DNA of 64,000 nucleotides from Ohtaekwangia koreensis (GCF_900167975.1 NZ_FUZU01000004.1:434001-498000), one strand, 5' to 3'; numbered from the stretch's first letter, positions 1-9,154 are shown. Notes: generated from the letters alone by a model not told the origin. Made by a program: numbers and translations.

Positions 1-1033
1 TAGGAGCAGACATTGTTAATCTGATCTTATCGGAGTCTAAATTCGTCAGCATTTCAATGAGGAACTTGGCGTTAAAACCAATCTCGATGTCTTCACCTTC
101 GTGCTCACAGCTAAGTCTTTCATTCGCTTCGTTAGAGAAATCCAGATCCTCTGCAGAGATCTGCAATTCGCTGCCCGTGATCTTCAAACGTACCTGGTGA
201 GTAGTTTTATTTGCGTAGATGGAAATACGTTTCAATGCACCAAGCAGATCATTACGCTCGATTGTCATCTTGATATTATTTCCGGAAGGAATTACGTTAT
301 CGTAATCAGGGAAACGCTCATCGATCAAACGACAGATCATTTTGATGTTACCAAATTTGAAGAATGCGTTCGACATATTGAAGTTCAGGCTCACATCTGT
401 ATTTTCAGATGGCAACGTTGCCTTCAACAAGTTCAATGCTTTACGCGGGATGATGATCGAATTTCCATTATCCGATTTAACATCTGTTCTTCTATAGCGC
501 ACCAGGCGGTGACCGTCTGTTGCAACAAATGTTGTGTTCTTATCGCCAAGATTTACATACACACCTGTCATGGCAGGGCGAAGCTCATCATTGCTGGTAG
601 CGAAAATTGTATTGTTAACCGCGCGAGATAAAACCTCGGTAGAGATCTCGGCAGAAAAGTCATTGGATACGGTAGGCACTTTCGGAAAATCCGTAGCGTT
701 CTCACCGGAGAGCTTATAACGACCGTTGTCAGAAATGATCTCTACGCTATAAGTAGAGTCGTCAATTGAAAATGTAACCGGTTGCTCGGGCAGGTTCTTA
801 AGTGTATCCAACAGGATACGAGCCGGTACCGCGATGCTTCCTTTTTCTTTTGATTCAACCTGGATCTCCGTGATCATGGAGGTCTGAAGATCAGAAGCAG
901 TTACCGTTAAACTTCCTTTTTCCAGTTCAAACAAGAAATTCTCCAGGATAGGAACTACCGGATTTGTGGTAATTACACCATTAATGTTAGAAAGTTGCTT
1001 CAGGAGGTAGGCAGAGTTAACGATGAACTTCAT
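1..1033 (-). CDS. dnaN: DNA polymerase III beta subunit (sliding clamp), 3' end cut by window edge
   Basis: Ring-shaped clamp that tethers the replicative polymerase to DNA. Reading the minus strand from ATG at 1033 gives an uninterrupted frame of 344 codons to the window edge, beginning MKFIVNSAYLLKQLSNINGV, with typical clamp segments such as TDGHRLVRYR and IIPRKALNLLK. The family is about 370-375 residues, so roughly 30 C-terminal residues, including the last strand of domain 3, lie outside the window. It follows gldG and the DUF4340 gene on the same strand; dnaN downstream of gldG is a known arrangement in Bacteroidota. The 102-nt gap before it holds TAACTTTA (1069-1076, minus), a near match to the TAnnTTTG -7 box, so it may have its own promoter. 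Identity is secure from the domain sequence. Confidence 0.97.
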   Translation of the reverse strand, partial: MKFIVNSAYLLKQLSNINGVITTNPVVPILENFLFELEKGSLTVTASDLQTSMITEIQVESKEKGSIAVPARILLDTLKNLPEQPVTFSIDDSTYSVEIISDNGRYKLSGENATDFPKVPTVSNDFSAEISTEVLSRAVNNTIFATSNDELRPAMTGVYVNLGDKNTTFVATDGHRLVRYRRTDVKSDNGNSIIIPRKALNLLKATLPSENTDVSLNFNMSNAFFKFGNIKMICRLIDERFPDYDNVIPSGNNIKMTIERNDLLGALKRISIYANKTTHQVRLKITGSELQISAEDLDFSNEANERLSCEHEGEDIEIGFNAKFLIEMLTNLDSDKIRLTMSAP

Positions 1034-1135
1034 TCGTGAAAAAGTGTTTGTGGTTGTGTAAAGCGGGGTAAAGTTATAAAGAAAACCGGATTATAAAACG
1101 ACCTGAAAAATGCAAAAAAACAACAACTCAGAAAA

Positions 1136-2062
1136 TCATTTGATAAAATATCTTTTCGGATGAAGAATTGTTCTGATTTTGTTCTCGTGAAGTAAGGCCC
1201 AATCGTTCTCCACCAACCCTAAAAATTGTCCGGTTCGATCGGGCGGAAATATTTTAAGTGAATATTTTTTGTCTGCAATATCCGTAATGGTTAACGTGAG
1301 CAAGGGTGCGGTTGCTTTTGTCACGCTATCAAGCCTGGGTGTCGCTTCGATGTATTCATCTACGGTGAGCAGCGACACAGCATCAAGGTAATTGTTGATC
1401 TTGGCAGTATCCGTTTCAACACCTTTAATTCCGAAGAAGCTTTCATCCATCTCTACGAGAAAATTATCGGCATCGTGATTCGGAAAATGTGCTTCCAGAT
1501 TTTTGAAGTTACGCCAGTTAAAACCGAATACATACTTATCGCGCCAGCCACTTGCAGGCAATTCAAATATTCCGGAAACATATACCCTGTATCCCGGAAT
1601 TGTCATTATATAAGGAACATCGTCTGAAGTCCCTTTAAAATAAGCCTGCGTCTTCTGATCATTTCCTGCAGCAAAAAATTCCTCCACTATATTTCCTCCT
1701 GATATTAACGAGACCTTTACACCATGTTGCGCCATCGCCTTACCGATGGAATCACGTTGTGATGCAACCACTGGTCTTTTTGGTCGGGCTTCACGGAGGG
1801 TAGCAAACAATACTTCGATCATATTACGATCTGCGTTGTAAGTACCATTCACTTTCCAGGCAGAGCCCATATATTTCAAGTCAATCTTTCCGGAAGGTGA
1901 TTCAAGAACAACTTCATTCACAGCTTTTAAATCTGCTTGTCTGAAAATGTTTTCATCTATATCATACGTGTTATCTTTTTTGCCAAACCAAAAGACTACT
2001 GCTGTCGCCAACAGCAACACGATGAGAGAAAGAAGTAACCGTTTATTTTTTTTCTCCTGCAT
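1136..2062 (-). CDS. DUF4340 domain protein downstream of gldG
   Basis: A 308-residue protein with one N-terminal membrane helix (about residues 7-24, RLLLSLIVLLLATAVVFWFG) and a long periplasmic region of the DUF4340 type, a beta-rich domain often encoded beside GldG-like ABC transporter components. The open frame reaches upstream to 2101, inside gldG. I chose ATG at 2062 because it lies one base after the gldG stop (TGA-T-ATG) and puts a short basic stretch directly before the membrane helix. This spacing implies translational coupling with gldG. The likely role is an accessory extracytoplasmic part of the GldAFG transporter; this rests on context and no catalytic motif is visible. Confidence 0.85.
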   Translation of the reverse strand: MQEKKNKRLLLSLIVLLLATAVVFWFGKKDNTYDIDENIFRQADLKAVNEVVLESPSGKIDLKYMGSAWKVNGTYNADRNMIEVLFATLREARPKRPVVASQRDSIGKAMAQHGVKVSLISGGNIVEEFFAAGNDQKTQAYFKGTSDDVPYIMTIPGYRVYVSGIFELPASGWRDKYVFGFNWRNFKNLEAHFPNHDADNFLVEMDESFFGIKGVETDTAKINNYLDAVSLLTVDEYIEATPRLDSVTKATAPLLTLTITDIADKKYSLKIFPPDRTGQFLGLVENDWALLHENKIRTILHPKRYFIK

Positions 2063-2063
2063 A

Positions 2064-3749
2064 TCAGAATCTGGCAAATTTATTTTTTCTCCAATACGCA
2101 CGGATCACTCCGAAAACAATTAGCAACAGAATCGGAACTCCCAGGTTTATCACCTGCCACTTTAGTCTTTCTTCCTTTACCTTCTCACGATCTAACGGAC
2201 GGATCTTGATCTGCTTGCTGCGTGCCTGAATCAATCCATTATCTTCCGTAAGATAGGCCAACGCATTCATGAGCAATTCTCGATTGGCAAATGTATAGTT
2301 TGTAAACGGATAGAAACCCAATGGCTGTGGTAACCTGCTTCGTGGGTTCACTTCATTCCGGATGATATCACCATCTGCAACCACAATAAGTTTTGTATGC
2401 TTACTCTCTCCAATTACGGTTGCCTGATCAACACCCTCCGGCAGGAATCTGTTTTTGAATAACGAAGAGAAACTGCCTTCCAGTAAATACCCGACTGGTA
2501 TAGCACTTTTCGAAAAATCTTCAGCCTTTACATTTTTACGCAATTCGTTTACGCTCACATTTACAGGAGCCGTAATGGTGCGCGTATAGTTTGATGTGAG
2601 TAGCAACGGAATCTTTTTTATACCGGGTGCTTTCACGGTATCTATACTGCTGGCAAATTTTACAATAACAGCATCGAGGTTTCGTGTGATCGGATGTTCC
2701 GCGTAATGATTGATCAGTGGAAAGAAAGGCCAGTCGATCAACTGCATCTGCGGCTTCCCTCCTGTTTCACCGGTAACAATCGGATAAGGTGCTGCACTTT
2801 GATCTTGTATTAAATCCGGATTGATGCGAACACCGTATTTAAAAAGCTGGTCGTCTAAATTGAGATCGTAAGGAACAGCAAAATAATTATCGACAGCAGC
2901 ACTATCCATACTTGCATCCATTCTATCTAACAGAAACATGACTCTGCCACCTTGCATGATATATTGATCGAGCTTGAATTTGTCTGTAGGTGAAAATGCC
3001 ATACGTGGCTTTGCAATGATCAGTGCATCATTTTTCTTCAGGTCTGTACTGGATGCTAAATCAACTTTATATACATCATATACTTCGCGTATATCTTTAT
3101 TGAAACTCGCGATGGCTGCACCTTCTAACTCACCGTGACCGGTAACCAATCCGATTCGCTTGCGGTTAGTGTTTGCCAAAGTATAGATCGTGTTGATGAG
3201 TTCGAACTCTATATTTTCAATCGACTGATTAATTCTTTCATCGGATGTTTTTGCAGTGCTTCCTTTCAGCAACATCAATCCGGATTCCATTCCCCCAACG
3301 GAAACAATCGCTCCAGGAAAAATAATTTTTTCAACACGCTGCCCATCCTTTGTGTCGATGACGTTCGTGGGCTGAATGCCTCGGCTGGCGAGATCATTCA
3401 TATACTCTGCTTGCGCTTTCTGGCCATTGGCCGTGGCCGGATTCGTGAATATATAGTTTACTTTATTGCCGGAATATATCCTGAACTCCTCCAGTGTTTC
3501 TTTGATTGATTTCTGAAATCTGCGAAAGCCTGCATTCAACTCTCCTTCCAGGAAAACTTCGATATATACCTCATCTTCCAGCGAGTTGAGGATTTCGCGC
3601 GTTTGAGGCTTGATACTATAGCGCTGCTCTTCTGTTAAGTCAACGCGGAAGAAATAATATGATGCAACCAAATTAAGAAGTACCACCAACACGATGCCGT
3701 TGGCAAACCATAGATAGTCTCCGAGTTCCTTGCTCTTCCAGTTTACCAT
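2064..3749 (-). CDS. gldG: Gliding motility ABC transporter auxiliary protein GldG
   Basis: A 561-residue protein with a large extracytoplasmic domain (ABC_transp_aux type) between an N-terminal membrane helix (about residues 15-35) and a C-terminal one (about 535-551, followed by the basic tail YWRKNKFARF). In Flavobacterium johnsoniae, GldA (ATPase), GldF (permease) and GldG form an ABC transporter required for gliding. The start at 3749 overlaps the end of gldF by 7 nt and the stop abuts the DUF4340 gene, so gldF-gldG-DUF4340 is one coupled operon. Homologues also occur in non-gliding species, so the cluster alone does not prove motility. The transported substrate is unknown. Confidence 0.92.
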   Translation of the reverse strand: MVNWKSKELGDYLWFANGIVLVVLLNLVASYYFFRVDLTEEQRYSIKPQTREILNSLEDEVYIEVFLEGELNAGFRRFQKSIKETLEEFRIYSGNKVNYIFTNPATANGQKAQAEYMNDLASRGIQPTNVIDTKDGQRVEKIIFPGAIVSVGGMESGLMLLKGSTAKTSDERINQSIENIEFELINTIYTLANTNRKRIGLVTGHGELEGAAIASFNKDIREVYDVYKVDLASSTDLKKNDALIIAKPRMAFSPTDKFKLDQYIMQGGRVMFLLDRMDASMDSAAVDNYFAVPYDLNLDDQLFKYGVRINPDLIQDQSAAPYPIVTGETGGKPQMQLIDWPFFPLINHYAEHPITRNLDAVIVKFASSIDTVKAPGIKKIPLLLTSNYTRTITAPVNVSVNELRKNVKAEDFSKSAIPVGYLLEGSFSSLFKNRFLPEGVDQATVIGESKHTKLIVVADGDIIRNEVNPRSRLPQPLGFYPFTNYTFANRELLMNALAYLTEDNGLIQARSKQIKIRPLDREKVKEERLKWQVINLGVPILLLIVFGVIRAYWRKNKFARF

Positions 3750-4471
3750 TGTCTGCTTCCCAAAATTAATTTTGTACCCGACAATAACAGAAAGATTACG
3801 CTCAGAAAGTATAGTACATCACGACTATCGATCAGGCCTTTACTCAGGGATTCGTAATGATATAGTATACCAAGTTGTTTTATCAGCAAGGCGTTGGCCG
3901 ACCATACGTTTAGCGTTGCCAGCGACTCAAATCCGGAGAACAATATAAAACACAGAAATGCCGCGACTATAAATGCAACGATCTGGTTAGGGGTAATCGA
4001 AGAAGCAAAAATTCCCACCGAACAAAAAACTCCACCCAGTAAGCATAGACCTATATACGAGCCAATGATACCAGCGGTATCAATGTTCCCTGCGGGATTT
4101 CCTAATCTATAGATCGAGAAGTAATATAGCAGCGTAGGGATCAAGGCCACGAGCACCAGGCAAAAACTGGCGAAGAATTTACCAAGAATAACATCCCAAT
4201 CACTTAGCGGTTTCGTCATTAATAATTCCATCGTCCCGGCTTTTTTCTCTTCTGCAAAACTGCGCATCGTGATGGCAGGAATCAGGAATATAAATACATA
4301 AGGTCCAAGTGAAAAAAGCGTGTCCATGTCGGCATACCCGTAATCAAGTACGGAGGTTTCCGGAAACACCCACATGAGCAAACCAATGCCCATCAGAAAA
4401 ACTCCAATCACTACATAAGCAATGAGGGAGTTTAAAAAACTACTGAATTCTTTTGAGAGTACCTGGAGCAT
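3743..4471 (-). CDS. gldF: Gliding motility ABC transporter permease GldF
   Basis: A 242-residue integral membrane protein with about six predicted helices: residues about 15-35, 55-75, 97-120, 135-158, 166-186 and 220-237. The cytoplasmic segment RSFAEEKKAGTMELLMTKPLSD is the conserved coupling region of ABC-2 type permeases, where the ATPase docks. It should pair with GldA and GldG. It lies 25 nt downstream of gldA, and its 3' end overlaps gldG by 7 nt. Length and topology are normal for the family. Confidence 0.92.
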   Translation of the reverse strand: MLQVLSKEFSSFLNSLIAYVVIGVFLMGIGLLMWVFPETSVLDYGYADMDTLFSLGPYVFIFLIPAITMRSFAEEKKAGTMELLMTKPLSDWDVILGKFFASFCLVLVALIPTLLYYFSIYRLGNPAGNIDTAGIIGSYIGLCLLGGVFCSVGIFASSITPNQIVAFIVAAFLCFILFSGFESLATLNVWSANALLIKQLGILYHYESLSKGLIDSRDVLYFLSVIFLLLSGTKLILGSRQW

Positions 4472-4496
4472 GATTTAAAAACGCAGCAAAGTAAAT

Positions 4497-5435
4497 TTAA
4501 TTTTCGTTATGCTCCACGGAAGGCCTGGCTGTAAGCGAATGAAAAATATTTTCGAGCGAGCTTTCCTCCTGCTTTAATCCGATAAGTGATAAATTATTGT
4601 CAGCTGCAAAACGGAACAACACCGGTCGTATATCCATTCCGCGTTCAGCCACTACTTTGAATTTGAATGTATCGAGCGATTGCACGTTTAAAATGCCGGC
4701 CAGGCTTTGAAGTTGTTCGGCTGTAACGCCCCTCTCAAATTCTGCTATCACTACAACATGGTCGCCTTGCTTTTGCAGAAGATGTTCCACCGTATCGTCC
4801 GCTACAATTTCACCGCGGTTGATCACCACTACACGATCGCACAACGCTTGTACTTCCTGCATGATGTGAGTTGAAAAAATTACGGTTTTATCGAGGCTGA
4901 TTTCTTTAATGAGTTTCCGAATCTCCACCAACTGGTTTGGATCAAGTCCTGAAGTTGGTTCATCCAGAATCAATACTTTGGGATTATGAATCAACGCCTG
5001 TGCTAATCCAACGCGTTGCCTATACCCCTTCGATAACGCTTCTATTTTTTTATTCTGCTCACGGGTTAGTCCACAACGCTCCACCATCTCGCTCACCTGG
5101 TGCCTCAGGGTTGTACCCGACAGTCCATATAGTTTACCAATAAAACTTAAGTACTCGTGAACATACATATCCAGGTATAGCGGATTATGCTCCGGCAGAT
5201 AACCTGTTATTCGTTTCGCCTGCATAGGCTCTTCAACAACATCGAAGCCGCCTACAAGCACATGTCCATCCGTTGGCGGAAGGAAACACGTGGCGATTTT
5301 CATGGTTGTAGATTTGCCCGCTCCATTCGGTCCGAGGAAACCTACAATCTCACCTTGCGCCACTTCAAACGAAATGTTATTGACAGCGCGCTGCTGCCCA
5401 TATATTTTAGTAAGATTCCGAATTTGAAGCGACAT
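4497..5435 (-). CDS. gldA: Gliding motility ABC transporter ATPase GldA
   Basis: Cytoplasmic ATPase of the GldAFG transporter. Visible motifs are Walker A GPNGAGKST (residues 35-43), a signature-like LSKGYRQRVG (134-143), Walker B LILDEP (155-160) with the D-loop SGLD just after, and the H-loop in FSTHIMQ. GYLPEHNPLY (78-87), with Glu at the usual Q-loop position, is characteristic of the GldA/CcmA-like branch. About 95 residues follow the ATPase domain and form the usual C-terminal regulatory extension. It is the first gene of the gld operon; the next gene upstream diverges from it. Residues and neighbours agree, so the assignment is firm. Confidence 0.95.
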   Translation of the reverse strand: MSLQIRNLTKIYGQQRAVNNISFEVAQGEIVGFLGPNGAGKSTTMKIATCFLPPTDGHVLVGGFDVVEEPMQAKRITGYLPEHNPLYLDMYVHEYLSFIGKLYGLSGTTLRHQVSEMVERCGLTREQNKKIEALSKGYRQRVGLAQALIHNPKVLILDEPTSGLDPNQLVEIRKLIKEISLDKTVIFSTHIMQEVQALCDRVVVINRGEIVADDTVEHLLQKQGDHVVVIAEFERGVTAEQLQSLAGILNVQSLDTFKFKVVAERGMDIRPVLFRFAADNNLSLIGLKQEESSLENIFHSLTARPSVEHNEN

Positions 5436-5640
5436 TCTGTTATTTCAAGTTTCAAGTTTAACGGTTTTTAACGGAATGCGGAAGTTTGGACAAGTCTGAA
5501 TGCCCGGATCACGGATCGATTGTGTCCTGAACCGACCGATTATGGTATTGCCCATCTTCCGGGCAATTAACCCGTAACCGTAGCCGATCACTGATTTGCC
5601 CATTAACAAATCTTTAACACTTTACCATATGCAAGCAGTC

Positions 5641-5648
5641 TATTTTTG
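5641..5648 (+). promoter_or_regulatory. Probable -7 box for the thioredoxin gene
   Basis: TATTTTTG matches the Bacteroidota -7 consensus TAnnTTTG exactly and lies 96 nt before the start codon at 5745. I see no clear TTG -33 element at 19-23 nt upstream, so the call is tentative. Confidence 0.4.
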
Positions 5649-5670
5649 GTAGTTATCAATGTTACAAAAG

Positions 5671-5685
5671 ATCGGTACGACCGAT
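5671..5685. promoter_or_regulatory. Operator-like palindrome ATCGGT-acg-ACCGAT
   Basis: Perfect 6-bp arms with a 3-nt spacer, starting 23 nt after the -7 box, where a bound repressor could block transcription of the thioredoxin gene. Its right arm belongs to a second copy of CGACCGATTA; the first copy is at 5531-5540. No regulator gene is adjacent. Confidence 0.35.
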
Positions 5686-5744
5686 TAATGACCGTTGATC
5701 CGAAACGTTGAAATGCTGAAATTCGCACCGAAATAAATTTTATT

Positions 5745-7199
5745 ATGCGCTACTCATTTTTTGCCTTTTGTTTTTTACTCTCCGCTTTTTGCTTTGCACA
5801 GCCAGGCTACAATATTAAGTTTAAAGTTGATGGATGGAAGGACACAACTGTGTACCTGGGGCACTACTATGGAGAGAGTACATATATAAAAGATACAGCA
5901 CGAGCCAATACCAAAGGTGAGTTTGCCTTCGCTGGAAAAAAAGAACTTGCACAAGGTGTTTATTTCCTTGTACTGGACAAATCAAAAATATTTGAATTCG
6001 TGATTGGCAAGTCGCAGCACTTCTCAATGGACACGAAGACGGACGACTACATTAAGAACATGAAGATTACAGGAGATGCTGATAACAAGCTCTTCTTCGA
6101 CAATATGCTTTTCAATATGGAGCGCCATAAAGAAGCTGAGCCGTTGATTAAAATTTTACAGGACAGTACGCTGGCGGAAGACAAAAAGAAAGACGCCCGC
6201 GCCAGTTTTGCAAAAGTAAATGAAAAGGTTGTCGCTTATCAGAATGATGTGATAGCAAAAAATCCGGGGACTATGACGGCTACGATTTTCAAGTCTGCGC
6301 AAGCGCTTAAAATTCCGGATGCCCCGAAGAAAGCGGACGGCACTCCTGATTCAACGTTTCAGCTTCGCTGGTATCGCGAGCATTTCTTCGACAACTTTGA
6401 TTTGGGAAATGAAGCATTACTCCGGATGCCACGTCCCGTATATAGCGATAAGATCAACGAGTATCTTGACAAACTATATGCGCCACAGGTTGATTCTATT
6501 TCAAAAGCAGTTGATAAGATCGTAGCGAAAGCAAAGAAAAACCAGGAGACCTATAAATACGCGGTCTGGGCTTGCCTTCTGAAATATCAGCAGCCGGAAA
6601 TCATGGGCCTTGACGAAGTATATGTTCGCCTATACGATAAGTATTTTGCTTCAGGAGAAATGGATTTCTGGGCAACCGACAAACTGAAAAAAAATCTGAA
6701 AGATTATGCGGATCGCCTTCGTAAAAGTCTGATCGGTAAAACCGCTCCCAACCTGATGATGCAGGATGCGAACTTCAAGCCGCGTTCGATGTATGATCTC
6801 AAAACGAAATATACCATTGTATATATATTTGATCCAGACTGTGGACATTGCAAAACTGAGACGCCTAAGCTTGTTGATTTTTATACCAAGGATAAAACCC
6901 GTTTCAACCTGGAAGTATATGCGGTGAGTACCGATACATCCATGGCCAAGATGCGTGACTATATAAAGACCATGAACATGAAGTGGATCACGGTAAACGG
7001 TCCTCGTACGTATAGTGGCACATATGCAGATCTGTATGATGCGGTGACTACACCAAGTCTTTTTGTTCTAGATGAAAAGAAAAAAATCATTGCTAAAAAG
7101 TTACCGATAGAGAAACTGGAAGAGTTCTTCGTGAACTATGAAAAATTCCAAAAAGCAAAATCAGAAAAGCTTAAAGGCCAGACTCCGACCAAGCTTTAA
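5745..7199 (+). CDS. Exported TlpA-like thiol-disulfide oxidoreductase with DUF4369/DUF5106-like N-terminus
   Basis: A 484-residue exported protein. Residues 1-18 form a signal peptide (MRYSFFAFCFLLSAFCFA). About 20-130 resemble the DUF4369-type beta domain common in Bacteroidota TlpA-like proteins, and about 130-320 a helical DUF5106-like region. The C-terminal thioredoxin fold starts near 335 and carries the redox motif C366-G-H-C369 in DPDCGHCKTETPKL. The cis-proline segment is present in VTTPSLFVLD. Such proteins act in the periplasm or at the outer membrane, reducing or isomerising disulfides; the substrate is unknown. It is a single-gene unit with its own -7 box and a strong terminator. 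I assigned the family from the CGHC motif and domain order, not from a search. Confidence 0.85.
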   Translation: MRYSFFAFCFLLSAFCFAQPGYNIKFKVDGWKDTTVYLGHYYGESTYIKDTARANTKGEFAFAGKKELAQGVYFLVLDKSKIFEFVIGKSQHFSMDTKTDDYIKNMKITGDADNKLFFDNMLFNMERHKEAEPLIKILQDSTLAEDKKKDARASFAKVNEKVVAYQNDVIAKNPGTMTATIFKSAQALKIPDAPKKADGTPDSTFQLRWYREHFFDNFDLGNEALLRMPRPVYSDKINEYLDKLYAPQVDSISKAVDKIVAKAKKNQETYKYAVWACLLKYQQPEIMGLDEVYVRLYDKYFASGEMDFWATDKLKKNLKDYADRLRKSLIGKTAPNLMMQDANFKPRSMYDLKTKYTIVYIFDPDCGHCKTETPKLVDFYTKDKTRFNLEVYAVSTDTSMAKMRDYIKTMNMKWITVNGPRTYSGTYADLYDAVTTPSLFVLDEKKKIIAKKLPIEKLEEFFVNYEKFQKAKSEKLKGQTPTKL

Positions 7200-7251
7200 A
7201 CCGGACAGTCTAAGGTTCAGATACGAACACTTGATACTTGTTTGATAATTC

Positions 7252-7284
7252 AAAAGGCCGAATTCTGATTGGATTCGGCCTTTT
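7252..7284 (+). terminator. Rho-independent terminator
   Basis: Perfect 12-bp stem AAAAGGCCGAAT / ATTCGGCCTTTT with a 9-nt loop, followed by GTAACTTTTTT. It lies 52 nt after the thioredoxin gene stop. Confidence 0.9.
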
Positions 7285-7391
7285 GTAACTTTTTTAGTAT
7301 TTTTTCAGTCTTATATGCAACTATTGACCGCAAGCGAAGTATCTAATGTATAAGTTGCTCCTAAACACCAACCTTATAAATAAAAAAAGTT

Positions 7392-7859
7392 ATGGCCTTT
7401 TTTGACAAACTCCTCGGTAAGAAAAAACCAGAATTGAAAGCGCGCTGTCCCATCACTCGGGAACCGATCGAAAACGGATTTGGCTATCTATTGACTACTT
7501 CACAGGTCGTTGCCTCCAGAAAATATTGGGACATGATTATGACAGAGCCGGAGACTATGTCGTATACCGTTTCACATTTTAAGAATGTGGCCAGTGGAAC
7601 ACAAATGCGAACGATGATCTTTGATAAATATAGCAGCATCGAAAAGCCTTGGATGATCTCCGATTCATGCATCAACCTGTTTGAACATATTGATAAAAAA
7701 ACTGCTCGCGAAAACGCTAAGAAGTGGTGGGATAACGGTGGGCTCTATGCACCTGAGCAATCCGGAGCAGCATCCAACGCGTTGGATGCGAAAACGTATC
7801 AGGATTTTAAAGATTACGCTGTGCTCGAAGCAGGGCGCTCCAGAATTGTATTACAGTAG
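7392..7859 (+). CDS. Conserved-looking hypothetical protein, 155 residues
   Basis: I do not recognise this family. The protein has no signal peptide or membrane helix. It starts with a short basic segment (MAFFDKLLGKKKPELKARC), then a compact, mixed-composition body with two tryptophan-containing segments (around YWDMIMTEPETMSY and KKWWDNGGLY) and only two cysteines (residues 19 and 98). Codon use matches the neighbouring genes, and a terminator follows the stop by 21 nt, so it is very probably a real single-gene transcript. The preceding terminator separates it from the thioredoxin gene. It is likely cytoplasmic, with unknown function. Confidence 0.75.
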   Translation: MAFFDKLLGKKKPELKARCPITREPIENGFGYLLTTSQVVASRKYWDMIMTEPETMSYTVSHFKNVASGTQMRTMIFDKYSSIEKPWMISDSCINLFEHIDKKTARENAKKWWDNGGLYAPEQSGAASNALDAKTYQDFKDYAVLEAGRSRIVLQ

Positions 7860-7880
7860 TTTCACATAGTTTAGGTTAGC

Positions 7881-7914
7881 ACAAAGGCCTCATGTTCGCG
7901 CATGGGGCTTTTGT
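7881..7914 (+). terminator. Rho-independent terminator
   Basis: A 14-bp stem, ACAAAGGCCTCATG with CATGGGGCTTTTGT (two G-U wobbles), loop TTCGCG, with a T-rich right arm. It follows the 155-residue protein gene. Beyond it, up to 7976, lies an AT-rich stretch of alternating TATA-type sequence. Confidence 0.8.
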
Positions 7915-7976
7915 CTTTATTGACAAACCGTGCAACCCAAACTATATATCTATAGCTATATATTGACAGGACTATT

Positions 7977-8951
7977 TTAATTATGACGATCGATGGTGAA
8001 CTGTACCAATTGGATCAACGATCGCTTATAGTCTGATTCTGGAAACTTGTTTAACAACAGAAGCGCATCCTGGTGATATTTATTCATCGCCTCCTCGGCA
8101 TACTGAATGCCACCTGATTTTTTAACAAACTCGATTACTTCCTTTACTTTTTTCGGTTTGTTACTTTCATTTTTTACAATGCTGATAATCTTTCTTCGCT
8201 CGACCCAGCCTGCTTTTGAAAGAGCATAGATCAGCGGTAGCGTCATTTTCTTTTCTTTAATATCAATCCCGACCGGTTTGCCTATTTCTTCTTCACCGTA
8301 ATCAAACAGATCGTCTTTTATCTGGAAGGCCATTCCAATCTTTTCGCCAAACTCACGCATCAGTTTGGTGATCTCCTCCCCTGCCCCGGATGAACTGGCA
8401 CCCACTGCGCAACACGAAGCAATCAATGAAGCTGTCTTTTGCCGGATGATCTCGTAATAAATATCTTCCGTTATATTAAGCTTACGCGACTTCTCCATTT
8501 GAAGTAACTCTCCTTCACTCATCTCGCGTACAGCATCGGATACAATACTCAACAAACTAAAATCTTTGTTCTCAACAGATAAAAGCAACCCTCTGGCTAA
8601 CAGGAAGTCTCCGACCAGAACGGCAACTTTATTTTTCCAAAGCGCATTAACAGAAAAGAAACCTCTTCGGTAATTAGCCTCGTCCACTACGTCATCATGT
8701 ACGAGTGTAGCCGTGTGAAGAAGTTCGATGAGAGATGCACCGCGATAGGTAGACTCACTGATCTGACCACACGTACCGGCACTTAAGAAAACAAACATCG
8801 GACGCATCTGTTTTCCCTTGCGCTTCACGATATAGTTCATGATTTTATTGAGCAGCAACACCCGGGTTTTCATCGAAGCCCGGAACTTTTGCTCAAACTC
8901 CTCCATCTCGTGTGCAATAGGAGCCTTTATATTGTCCAACTTTAAAGACAT
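7977..8951 (-). CDS. Polyprenyl diphosphate synthase (octaprenyl/heptaprenyl type)
   Basis: Chain-elongating trans-prenyltransferase that makes the long isoprenoid side chain, probably of menaquinone, from isopentenyl diphosphate. With the start at 8951 it has 324 residues. Both aspartate-rich metal sites are visible: DDVVD (residues 86-90, in LVHDDVVDEANYRRG) and DDLFD (213-217, in FQIKDDLFDYGEE). The GKQMRP segment (46-51) is the isopentenyl diphosphate-binding region. The frame is open upstream to 9017, but those 22 extra residues look non-coding, and MSLKLDNIKAPI is a normal start for this family. It is divergent from the mechanosensitive channel gene. Product chain length cannot be read reliably from sequence. 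Confidence 0.92.
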   Translation of the reverse strand: MSLKLDNIKAPIAHEMEEFEQKFRASMKTRVLLLNKIMNYIVKRKGKQMRPMFVFLSAGTCGQISESTYRGASLIELLHTATLVHDDVVDEANYRRGFFSVNALWKNKVAVLVGDFLLARGLLLSVENKDFSLLSIVSDAVREMSEGELLQMEKSRKLNITEDIYYEIIRQKTASLIASCCAVGASSSGAGEEITKLMREFGEKIGMAFQIKDDLFDYGEEEIGKPVGIDIKEKKMTLPLIYALSKAGWVERRKIISIVKNESNKPKKVKEVIEFVKKSGGIQYAEEAMNKYHQDALLLLNKFPESDYKRSLIQLVQFTIDRHN

Positions 8952-9118
8952 GTGCGCAAGTATAAGCAATTCGGCCGATACGTTATATACCAGAAGAAAA
9001 TTCAATGGCTCGTTCAATGGTCAGAACAAGAGTCAAACCCGCTATAATAAATGCTATTCGAGCAGAATTGTTTCTATTGAATGCAGCCATATGCTTAGGT
9101 CATTCCCTAAAGTATCTA

Positions 9119-9150
9119 TTGACAATTGCTGATGAACTCTCGTATTTTAG
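9119..9150 (+). promoter_or_regulatory. Possible promoter of the MscS-corA unit
   Basis: TTG (9119-9121), 21 nt, then TATTTTAG (9143-9150), one mismatch from TAnnTTTG. The box ends only 4 nt before ATG 9155, so a transcript from it would be nearly leaderless. Confidence 0.35.
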
Positions 9151-9154
9151 CCCC

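Larger units (their letters stand above)
5436..5744. other. Divergent intergenic region between gldA and the thioredoxin gene
   Basis: 309 nt without a gene. Next to gldA is a low-complexity direct repeat (TTTCAAG twice, then TTTAACGG and TTTTTAACGG, 5447-5477). A 7-bp hairpin, ATTGCCC/GGGCAAT, lies at 5545-5565. CGACCGATTA occurs at 5531-5540 and again within 5678-5687. Separate entries describe the likely -7 box and an operator-like palindrome on the plus-strand side. Confidence 0.6.

Noticed and set aside
101-631. Plus-strand ORF of 176 codons
   Set aside because: Antisense to dnaN, which is open across the same span with family sequence; the plus frame encodes a Cys/Ile-rich sequence with no family features.
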